NCBI RefSeq assembly: GCF_000445105.1
Contig: NZ_ATDP01000080.1
Span: 1-41,309, forward strand
Direction of reading: 5' to 3'
DNA: 41,309 bases
Origin: Sphingobium lactosutens DS20
Lineage (GTDB): Bacteria; Pseudomonadota; Alphaproteobacteria; Sphingomonadales; Sphingomonadaceae
Shown here piece after piece: positions 24,458 through 31,589 of the stretch. How positions within the stretch are numbered: position 1 is the first letter of the stretch; the number at the start of each line of letters is the position of its first letter. The notes under the pieces are model-generated. The model was not told the origin of the DNA, ran no database searches, and saw only the letters and a program-made list of their open reading frames with translations. The position numbers and the translations under genes were made by a program.

Positions 24458-25576
24458 TCAGGCCGCGATCAGGCGGTTCAGCATTTCGTGATGGCGGCGG
24501 ACCTGTTCCACTTCGTCCATCATCTCCGCCCGGCTGCGGTCCTGCGAATAGCGCTGCCCTTCATATTCGGTGTTGATATAGCCGGTATAGCCGCCATCCT
24601 TCAGCGCCTTGATCGTGCCTTCATAATCGATCGCCATGTCCTGATATTCGCCGGACCGGCCGGGAATTTCCGACATATTGTTGAACTTGCCATGACAGCT
24701 GACGACATGCGGCACCAGCTGGCGCAGCGTATCGAAGGATGTGTGCGATTGCATGATCGCTTCGGCAACGACGATATAGTCGAGCTCGCTGGCCTGCGGC
24801 ACGCGGGCGTCGGCGAAGGCACGCACCGCCTCGAACGGTCCCTTGAGCGCCGTAATGGCCTCGCCGCTGGTCAGGAATCGCTTGTATTCGCTGCGCAGAT
24901 TGCCGGCGGTCTGCTTGGCAATATCGGCAAAGTCGAACGGCCCCTGCCCTGCGCGCAGCAGCGCGGAAAGTTCGACCGAGGCCGCGCTCGCCTCCGGCTG
25001 TGCGCCGCGCCGCTCATATTGGGCGAGCAGCACTTCGCTCGGACGGAAACCGTAAATGCCAAAGTCGGGCACGATGCCGATCGCGTTGGTGCTATGTTTT
25101 TCGGCATAGTCGATGATCTCGGTGACCTGCTGCCCTTCCAGCGCCATGGGCTGATGCACTTCCTTGCCCAGCCGCATGCCCAGCCGCTCGATCTCCGGCA
25201 ACGCCTTCACCATCACGTCCAGCGGACAGGTGGAAAGCACGCGGACATTGGCAAAGCCGAGCCGATGCGCCAGCCTGATATCGTGGCGCAGCCGTTCCGC
25301 CACCTCGTCATGATCCATCACATGATCGCGGAACTGCAATACGTCGAAGGACACGTCCATGGACACAGGCACCGTGCCGTAACGCTCCATCCAATCGAAC
25401 CATTGCACCACGAATGCGTCGCCTGGATCGGGGTAGCGCAGCGACATTTCGTCAACGATCTCGATCCCGTCGGCGCCGGGCAGATTTTCACTGACCTCGC
25501 GGATCTGGTCCTCCAGCGTCAGTTCCTTGAAGAAATGCGACTGCTGATAGCTGTAGAGCGAAACACCGGTCTTCAT
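24458..25576 (-). CDS. carB: C-glycoside deglycosidase alpha subunit (CarB/DgpB type, TIM barrel)
   Basis: This 372-residue TIM-barrel protein is annotated generically as sugar phosphate isomerase/epimerase, but its start (MKTGVSLYSYQQSHFFKELT, ADGIEIVDEM) and length match the alpha subunits of C-glycoside deglycosidases. Candidate metal ligands are E139 (GKEVHQPM), D171 (VPDFGIYGF), H295 (SCHGKFNNM) and E337 (NTEYEGQR). The start lies 1 bp after the stop of the DUF6379 gene, and the pair alpha plus DUF6379 is the known composition of the enzyme. The reaction in the family is cleavage of the C-C bond of a 3-keto-C-glycoside by elimination, giving the free aglycone and a 2-hydroxy-3-keto-glucal. 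The aglycone preference is unknown. Confidence 0.82.
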   Translation of the reverse strand: MKTGVSLYSYQQSHFFKELTLEDQIREVSENLPGADGIEIVDEMSLRYPDPGDAFVVQWFDWMERYGTVPVSMDVSFDVLQFRDHVMDHDEVAERLRHDIRLAHRLGFANVRVLSTCPLDVMVKALPEIERLGMRLGKEVHQPMALEGQQVTEIIDYAEKHSTNAIGIVPDFGIYGFRPSEVLLAQYERRGAQPEASAASVELSALLRAGQGPFDFADIAKQTAGNLRSEYKRFLTSGEAITALKGPFEAVRAFADARVPQASELDYIVVAEAIMQSHTSFDTLRQLVPHVVSCHGKFNNMSEIPGRSGEYQDMAIDYEGTIKALKDGGYTGYINTEYEGQRYSQDRSRAEMMDEVEQVRRHHEMLNRLIAA

Positions 25577-25577
25577 G

Positions 25578-26045
25578 TCAGGCCTCCGCCGTTTCGGTGA
25601 GTGTCAGATGATAGGTGATGATCTGCGGTGTCTTGTCCGATCCTGCGCCGGTGCCTGGCGTCGGCGGTTCCTTCACCCAGGCTTCGTCGGTCGGCAGATA
25701 GCCATAGGCGGCGATCACGCATTGCTGGAAACGCACGACATGCGCGCCCGCGGACAGTCCGCCGGGCGCACGGATGTGCAGGATCGCTTCGTCGTCATAG
25801 TCCCAATGTTCTCGGACGGCGGCCTTGATCTCATCAAAGCCGCGCGGCGGCTTGCCGTTCACCTCGAAACTCTGCGCCTCGCGCGGGTAGAGCGTGCCGT
25901 CGACTTCCAGAAAATAGCCGGTGTGCAGCGACAGATAGACGCCGCGATAATTGGCGATGCGCACCGCCATCTGGAAACCGACGATCTCGCCGTCGATGAC
26001 GTCATTGTGCAAACTGTCGGCGCGGATCAGATAATTATCAAACAT
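25578..26045 (-). CDS. carC: C-glycoside deglycosidase beta subunit (CarC/DgpC type, DUF6379)
   Basis: This is a 155-residue beta-rich protein. The start MFDNYLIRADSLHNDVIDGE, the segment GFQMAVRIANYRGVYLSLHTG and the VDGTLYPREAQSFEVNG stretch fit the DUF6379 family, the small subunit of C-glycoside deglycosidases. It lies directly in front of the alpha subunit (one base between stop and start, with GGAGG inside its last codons serving the alpha start), as in known carBC/dgpBC loci. In characterised enzymes this subunit holds the alpha subunit in a hetero-oligomer and shapes the substrate site. The residue assignment is by pattern only. Confidence 0.82.
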   Translation of the reverse strand: MFDNYLIRADSLHNDVIDGEIVGFQMAVRIANYRGVYLSLHTGYFLEVDGTLYPREAQSFEVNGKPPRGFDEIKAAVREHWDYDDEAILHIRAPGGLSAGAHVVRFQQCVIAAYGYLPTDEAWVKEPPTPGTGAGSDKTPQIITYHLTLTETAEA

Positions 26046-26084
26046 GCCTATGATCCTGTCGAAGAAGGATGGAGGGTCGTTCCG

Positions 26085-27359
26085 TCATGCGGGCTTCGGC
26101 TGTTCCGGTCGGTACAATGCCAACCACAGCAGGCAGGTGACGATCGCCATGCCGATCGGCCCGACCCACATGGGGGACCAGGCGGACGCACCATGGCTGG
26201 CCATAGCGGGAATGACATACGCGCCGTAGATGACGCCGGAACCGGCCGAACCGATCGCCGCGCCAAAGCCCGACACCATCAGGATCAGCCAGCCCTGCGC
26301 CTGCGCGGCAAGTTCGGCCGGGGCGATGCGGGCGATGAACATGGCGGCGACGACAATGAAATAATCGTTGCATATGCCATGCAGCGCCACCGCGCCGATC
26401 GCATAGGGCATGCCGCCCTTTGCCGCGAAAAGCAGCAGCGCAAAGCGCACGCTCCACATCAGCATGCCGAAGAACAGCGCCCATTTCATGCCGATGCGCG
26501 CCAGAACCCATGGAATGGTGCCGATGAAGACGACTTCGGAAATCGGCCCCAGCGCCAGCACGCCGGCGACATTGTCGATGCCCAGCACCGCCAGATAGGG
26601 CGACGCGAAACTGTTATAGACGCCCAGCGAGATCGAGGTGAGCAAGGTGCAGATCATCAGCACGGCAAAGGTGCGGTTGCGGAACAGCACCAACGCCTTG
26701 ACGCCGATCAGGTCGCCCAGAGAGAAGCGTGCGCCTTTGGCCGGTGGTGGCGTGCGCGGCAGGGTGAAGGCGGACATGGCGGTGATTACCGCAAAGATCG
26801 CCGCGAAATAGAAAAGGCCGGTCGAAGCCGACAGGCCCAGCCAGCCGATCGCCAGTCCCGCCACGACCCAGCCGAGCGGCCCGAACAGCCGGACATAAGG
26901 GAAATGCTTCTGGTTTTCGCCCAGCAGCGTCAGCGAGATCGAATTGATGAGGCCCAGCGTCGGCTGAAAGCTGCACATATAGACGAAGATCAGCGCCAGC
27001 GTCAGCGTGGCGTTATGCAACTCTATTGCATGCGGTAGCAGCGCCAGAAGCACCGCGCCCACGGCATGGGCAATGGCCAGAACGTTGCGCGGCGCCAGAT
27101 AGCGATCGCCCAGCGCCCCCAGGAACAGGGGCGACAGGATCGCCGCGATCGCGCTGATCAGATAGGCGGGGCCGATGATGCTATCGAGCCCGTTGCTCGC
27201 GAGCACCAGGCCCAGTGTCGCGAACCAGGCGCCAAAGACGATGAATTCGACCAGTGTCACCAGGCTGAGCCGCGCGAGCAGGAAAGGCACGCGCCCATCC
27301 ATCTCGCCGAACCCGACCGGCCTCAATTCCGTCTGCGCGCCTGCTATGATCCCTGGCAT
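26085..27359 (-). CDS. MFS transporter, nucleoside/sugar:H+ symporter-like
   Basis: This is a 424-residue inner-membrane protein with 12 predicted helices. LVEFIVFGAWFATLGLVLAS in helix 1 and GALGDRYLAPRNVLA in loop 2-3 resemble the nucleoside:H+ symporter (NHS) branch of the MFS, many members of which sit in glycoside operons and take up sugars or glycosides. The start at 27359 is chosen for GGAG 8 bp upstream; a 22-residue longer frame would overlap the GMC gene stop. The first 14 bases from the start codon upstream (CATATATTTTCTCC on the top strand) are identical to those of the AAHS transporter gene at 16126. The likely cargo is the intact glycoside or its 3-keto form. Confidence 0.85.
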   Translation of the reverse strand: MPGIIAGAQTELRPVGFGEMDGRVPFLLARLSLVTLVEFIVFGAWFATLGLVLASNGLDSIIGPAYLISAIAAILSPLFLGALGDRYLAPRNVLAIAHAVGAVLLALLPHAIELHNATLTLALIFVYMCSFQPTLGLINSISLTLLGENQKHFPYVRLFGPLGWVVAGLAIGWLGLSASTGLFYFAAIFAVITAMSAFTLPRTPPPAKGARFSLGDLIGVKALVLFRNRTFAVLMICTLLTSISLGVYNSFASPYLAVLGIDNVAGVLALGPISEVVFIGTIPWVLARIGMKWALFFGMLMWSVRFALLLFAAKGGMPYAIGAVALHGICNDYFIVVAAMFIARIAPAELAAQAQGWLILMVSGFGAAIGSAGSGVIYGAYVIPAMASHGASAWSPMWVGPIGMAIVTCLLWLALYRPEQPKPA

Positions 27360-27384
27360 ATATTTTCTCCGTGGCGTCGTGGGA

Positions 27385-29049
27385 TCAGGCCTGTCTTGCC
27401 GACAACAGCCTGGCGACGCGCGCACTCGCCCGCAGGCTGAGCGCCATGATGGTCAGCGTCGTCCCGCTGGTACCGCCGGTCGTGAAGCTGCTCGCGTCCG
27501 TCACGAACAGGTTCGGCGCATCCCAGACCTGATTATCTCCGTTCAGCACCGACGTCGCCGGGTCGCTGCCCATACGCGCGCCGCCGCTTTCGTGGATCGC
27601 CGCGCCCATCGCCATGCTCTTGGTAAAGTTCATCCGCACCAGCATCCGGCTGAACCAGTCGGCATCGGGGAAGATCCCGCGCCCATGCTCCTCCAGCCCC
27701 AGCCCGTTGCCGACAAATTCCGTTTCCAGCCCCGCATTTTCGGCCATCTCGAAGATCGCCTTCGATTGGGCGCGCAGCACTTTGACATCATTGTCGCCCA
27801 TCTTGCAGCGGATATGCGGGATGGGGATGCCCCATCTGTCCTTGCGCGATCGGTGCAGGCTGATGCGGTTGTCGGCATTGGGCAGCATTTCGCCAAAGCC
27901 CATGATGCCGAACTTGGCGGCATTGCCCTCGGGCGAGAACAGGCGGCCGATCGTCCCCTGATAGCCATAGCCACGCAGGAAATCACCATTGGTCTGCGAC
28001 AGGACATTTTCCCAACGCGGGATATAGACGCCGCCGCCCACGCCGTAGAAGGGATCGGCCGGCACCGTGTCATCGGCTTCCCAACCGGTCCGCCCCGGCA
28101 CCGTGCCCATGATCATGGACGGCATCTGGTCCATGAAATAGCGACCCAGCATATCGTTGTTATTGCCGACGCCGTTAGGATGCTTGCCACCTGCGGAATT
28201 CAGCAGCAGGCGCACGGACTCGATCGCGGATGCACAGACCATGACGGCGCCCGCGCGCACGGTTTCGACCTGCTTGCTGCGGGCATCGACAAATTCGACG
28301 CCGGTCGCCGCGCCCGTCGCCGGATCGGTCAGGATGCGGCGAGCGATCGCTTCCGAACGGATCGTGAGCTTTCCCGTCTCCTGTGCCTTCAGGATCGGCA
28401 CCGGCACGCGCTTGATATTGGGCGGCATATAGCGCCAGGAGGTCGCTTTGCGCCCCGGCCAATGCTGCTCGGTCGCTTGCTTGAAGTCGCGCTCGGCCGC
28501 CGTCAGCTTTGACGGGCCGGCATAGTGACCGTCGGGGATGCTCGGCACGCCCTCCGGGCAGCCGCGCACGCCCAGCGTCTCCTCGACGCGGGCATAGTAA
28601 GAGGCAAGATCGGCATAGGCGATCGGCCAGTTTTCGCCAAAGCCGTCACGGTTCGCCGCCTTGAAGTCGCCGTCGGACCAGCGCATCAGCACGCGGCCAA
28701 ACGTATGCAGCCGGCCGCCCAGTTGCTTGCCCCGGATCCAGAGAAAAGGTGCATCCTTGTCGGTGCTATAAGGGTGATCGCTGTCCTTGACGAACAGATG
28801 GCGCTGCTGCTGCGCATAGAGCGCGACGCGCGACTGGAGCGGCTGCCCCGTCACCGACGCCCGGATGCGAGCCCAAAGCTGAACGCCCTTTTCCTTGGGG
28901 CCGGAAAGGTTGATGGGAAAATCATCAGTAGTGATCGTCCGGCCCGCTTCCAGCAGCAGAACATCAAGCCCCTGTTCGGTGAGGCCCATCGCGGCGAAGC
29001 TGCCGGCCGCGCCGGAACCCACAACGATCACATCAAACTGCCTGTCCAT
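27385..29049 (-). CDS. GMC family FAD-dependent oxidoreductase, probable C-glycoside 3-oxidase/dehydrogenase (CarA-like role)
   Basis: This is a 554-residue flavoprotein. The ADP-binding motif is G11-x-G13-x2-G16 (VIVVGSGAAGSFAA), with E34 (LLLEAG) for the ribose. The C-terminal HESGGARMG (H486) carries the catalytic His of the pyranose-oxidase-like branch. The usual Asn-Pro of the second catalytic position is absent; the segment reads TTGGTSGTTLTIMALS with Gly at about 529. The start at 29049 is chosen because the FAD motif then begins at residue 6; ATG 29094 is an alternative. It lies between the TonB receptor and MFS genes. The likely reaction is oxidation of the sugar 3-OH of a glycoside, the step that licenses C-C cleavage. 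Confidence 0.85.
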   Translation of the reverse strand: MDRQFDVIVVGSGAAGSFAAMGLTEQGLDVLLLEAGRTITTDDFPINLSGPKEKGVQLWARIRASVTGQPLQSRVALYAQQQRHLFVKDSDHPYSTDKDAPFLWIRGKQLGGRLHTFGRVLMRWSDGDFKAANRDGFGENWPIAYADLASYYARVEETLGVRGCPEGVPSIPDGHYAGPSKLTAAERDFKQATEQHWPGRKATSWRYMPPNIKRVPVPILKAQETGKLTIRSEAIARRILTDPATGAATGVEFVDARSKQVETVRAGAVMVCASAIESVRLLLNSAGGKHPNGVGNNNDMLGRYFMDQMPSMIMGTVPGRTGWEADDTVPADPFYGVGGGVYIPRWENVLSQTNGDFLRGYGYQGTIGRLFSPEGNAAKFGIMGFGEMLPNADNRISLHRSRKDRWGIPIPHIRCKMGDNDVKVLRAQSKAIFEMAENAGLETEFVGNGLGLEEHGRGIFPDADWFSRMLVRMNFTKSMAMGAAIHESGGARMGSDPATSVLNGDNQVWDAPNLFVTDASSFTTGGTSGTTLTIMALSLRASARVARLLSARQA

Positions 29050-29131
29050 CGGGTCGTTCAATTCCAGTAGCAAGAGAGAGACGCCCACCGGCATGACCTG
29101 CGGGCGCCCGAGGGAGAGGCCGTGACCCCGA

Positions 29132-31279
29132 TCAGAATTTGAAGCCCGCCCGAACGCCATATTGGCGCGGATCGGACAGGGTGAAGGACTGGAGTTCGTA
29201 GACGCCCAGCAATCGCTTATTTTCCAGGTTCTTGGCGTAGGCCTGCACGTACCAGCGGTCTTCCGGCGCGAAATAGCCAAGCTGCAGATCGGTGCGGGTA
29301 TAGCTGCCCTGCTTGATCTGGTTCGCGGTGTTGTTGTCCGTCACCACATAGGAGCTGGAGAATTTGAGTGCCGCGCTGCCGGAAACCCGCCCGCCATTGG
29401 CCAACCGGAAGTCCTGTGTCACGCCGATGCGCCCAGTCCATTTGGGCGAACGATCGAGCGGCGTGCCCTTGAAATTGATCGTCGGATCGCTCTCCAGCGG
29501 GCGGAAGTCGCCATAGGTCGCGTCCAGATAGGCGAGCGAATAGTCGATCTTCGTGCCGGAGCCGACACGATAATTGCCCTCCAGCTCGATGCCCTTGACC
29601 TTCGCCTTGGGCACGTTGAGCGTGACCGCGCCACCGGTGGTCTTGACCAGGCCGAGTTGTAGATCCTGATAGTCGTAATAGAAGCCCGTCAGGCTGAAAT
29701 AGAGCGCACGGTCGAGCGCCGTACCCTTGATGCCGCCTTCGTAGGAGATGATCGATTCCGGCTTGTAATAGAAGGGCACCGAGCTGAGGTCGGCCGGGCT
29801 GCCGTCGTTGAAGCCACCCGCCTTGTAGCCCGACGTCACGCTGGCATAGGCCAGGATGGACGCGCTGATTTCGCCTTCGACGCTGCCCTTCCAGGTCCAG
29901 CGCGATCCGGAAATGCCACCGCCCGGATAATGGCCGTCATAGTTGGACGGGAAGGTCAGATCGAGTGCGTTCAGCGTGAAATATTGCGTGCCCGTGCGAT
30001 CCTTGCTGTCCTTGGTGTAGCGTAGCCCCCCGGTCACACGAACGCCCGGCGTTACTTCGTAGGTGGCCTGCCCGAAGCCGGCATAGGATTTGGCCGAGGC
30101 ATTGAGGTCGTAGCTGAGCGTGAAGCCCTGGTTCACGAAGTCCAGGATCGGTGCCGTGTAGGTCTTCTCATGGAAATAATAAGCGCCCACGACCCAGGAC
30201 AACGGGCCGCTACCCTGCGAGGCGAGGCGCAGTTCGTGCGAATCCTGCTGGTGATTCTGGTAAGAGATGAAATCACCATTGGGCACGCCCGCATCCGCCG
30301 GGATATCGTTGCGGCTCGCCCGTTCCCGCCAGGTCGACTTGCGCCATCCGAATAGATAGGTCAGCTTGGCAAAGCCGAGGTCCGAATTGAGTTCGGCGGT
30401 GACGCCGCCTGAATTGAAGCGGCTATAGGTGTCGACGCCCGGATTCTGGTAGCGCAGGCTGTGATCGTCATTCTGGGCGACAGCGCGCTCCACGGCAATG
30501 CGAGCCTGACCATTGGTGTGCGACTGCTCATAATCGCCCGACACAAAAAGTGTGGTCGCGCTGCCAATGTCGAACAGCAGGCCGGCGCGCAGGCCGAAAT
30601 CATTCTGGTCGTCCAGCTTGCCATGACCGTCATGGGTCTCGGTGAAACCGTCATGATTATTGTAGGCGCCTGCCAGGCGGAAGGCGATGCTGTCGGTGAT
30701 CGGGGCATTGACCATGCCGTTCAGGCGGACGGTGTCGTAATTGCCATATTCGATCGATCCCGACCCCTCGAACCTCTGAGTCGGACGGTTGGTGATGACG
30801 TTGATGACGCCGGCGGTGGCGTTGCGGCCATAAAGCGTACCCTGCGGCCCGCGCAGCACCTCGACCCGGCTGACGTCGAACATGGTCAGCGTCTGCTCGG
30901 TCGGGCGGGCAATATTCACGCCATCCAGATTATAGGCGGTCGACGGGTCGCCCTTTTCCGAAAAGTCCGAGCTGGCGACGCCGCGAATGGCAAAACCCGC
31001 CGGCCCGAGCTGGACGTTTGGAATGACGTTCTGCAGGTCCTTTGCGCTGGTGACGCCTTCTGACATCAGCTTCTCGCCACCGACGGCGGCAATGGCGACG
31101 GGCGCCTTGCTGAGCGCCTGGTCGCGGCGCAGCGCGGTAACGACGATCTCGGCCGTGTCCGGTGCAGCATCATTAGTAGCCTGTGGCACAGCCGCGCTAT
31201 CCAGCGCCGAAGCCGGCGCAGCCTGAAGCGCGGCGAAACTTAGGGCGATCGCCGAACTGGTAAAGTGGAACGCTCTCAT
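29132..31279 (-). CDS. TonB-dependent outer-membrane receptor of the C-glycoside operon
   Basis: This is a 715-residue receptor. MRAFHFTSSAIALSFAALQAAPASA is the signal peptide, EIVVTALRRDQA the TonB-box region, a plug domain with VLRGPQGTLYGRNATAGVIN follows, and the 22-strand barrel ends in GVRAGFKF. The start at 31279 is chosen for GGGAGGAAG directly upstream, rather than ATG 31300. It is the first gene of the operon, 82 bp ahead of the GMC gene, and is divergent from a ROK regulator. It should import a compound too large for porins, consistent with a plant glycoside. The ligand cannot be read from sequence. Confidence 0.92.
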   Translation of the reverse strand: MRAFHFTSSAIALSFAALQAAPASALDSAAVPQATNDAAPDTAEIVVTALRRDQALSKAPVAIAAVGGEKLMSEGVTSAKDLQNVIPNVQLGPAGFAIRGVASSDFSEKGDPSTAYNLDGVNIARPTEQTLTMFDVSRVEVLRGPQGTLYGRNATAGVINVITNRPTQRFEGSGSIEYGNYDTVRLNGMVNAPITDSIAFRLAGAYNNHDGFTETHDGHGKLDDQNDFGLRAGLLFDIGSATTLFVSGDYEQSHTNGQARIAVERAVAQNDDHSLRYQNPGVDTYSRFNSGGVTAELNSDLGFAKLTYLFGWRKSTWRERASRNDIPADAGVPNGDFISYQNHQQDSHELRLASQGSGPLSWVVGAYYFHEKTYTAPILDFVNQGFTLSYDLNASAKSYAGFGQATYEVTPGVRVTGGLRYTKDSKDRTGTQYFTLNALDLTFPSNYDGHYPGGGISGSRWTWKGSVEGEISASILAYASVTSGYKAGGFNDGSPADLSSVPFYYKPESIISYEGGIKGTALDRALYFSLTGFYYDYQDLQLGLVKTTGGAVTLNVPKAKVKGIELEGNYRVGSGTKIDYSLAYLDATYGDFRPLESDPTINFKGTPLDRSPKWTGRIGVTQDFRLANGGRVSGSAALKFSSSYVVTDNNTANQIKQGSYTRTDLQLGYFAPEDRWYVQAYAKNLENKRLLGVYELQSFTLSDPRQYGVRAGFKF

Positions 31280-31307
31280 GACTTCCTCCCGAAGAATCAT
31301 TTATAAA

Positions 31308-31320
31308 CCGAACGCTTATA
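31308..31320 (+). repeat. Direct repeat copy 1 in the ROK/TonB control region
   Basis: CCGAACGCTTATA is identical to 31500-31512 at 12 of 13 positions. It lies about 29 bp upstream of the receptor start codon and may be a regulator half-site. Confidence 0.5.
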
Positions 31321-31472
31321 CTCGCCATCAGCTTGAGCTGCGCCGGACGGCCGCAAAAAGCGCCGAACAGCGAGATTTATCAACTTGAAAAATGTTCGGA
31401 TTTCGATCGTTTCATGCTGCAGCGCACATGAAAAGGCGGTTAATCCAGGTATAACGCTGCCAGTTCCGCGAT

Positions 31473-31499
31473 GATAACCCTGTACCGCAGCGCGTTATC
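31473..31499. promoter_or_regulatory. Inverted repeat GATAAC-N15-GTTATC, candidate ROK operator
   Basis: The two perfect 6-bp arms at 31473-31478 and 31494-31499 have centres 21 bp apart, two helical turns, so a dimeric regulator could bind one face of the DNA. The second arm abuts direct repeat copy 2. Confidence 0.5.
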
Positions 31500-31512
31500 C
31501 CGAACGATTATA
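31500..31512 (+). repeat. Direct repeat copy 2 in the ROK/TonB control region
   Basis: CCGAACGATTATA is identical to 31308-31320 except for one base. It is on the ROK side of the control region. Confidence 0.5.
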
Positions 31513-31589
31513 ATGCATTTATTGGATATTTGATCACATCCCGTACAATCATCCTTGACGATCCATCGAGTCCAACACATCATGCGCTC

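Larger units (their letters stand above)
31280..31589. promoter_or_regulatory. Divergent control region between TonB receptor and ROK regulator
   Basis: About 310 bp, AT-rich compared with its surroundings. It contains a direct repeat (31308-31320 and 31500-31512), an inverted repeat (31473-31499) and an imperfect dyad GTTAAT/TATAAC (31439-31455). It should hold both promoters; I cannot assign -35 elements with confidence. Confidence 0.6.

Noticed and set aside
25575..28512. Plus-strand open frames of 487 and 445 codons
   Set aside because: Antisense to the deglycosidase beta subunit, MFS and GMC genes, with composition typical of shadow frames (Asp/Arg/His/Gln rich).
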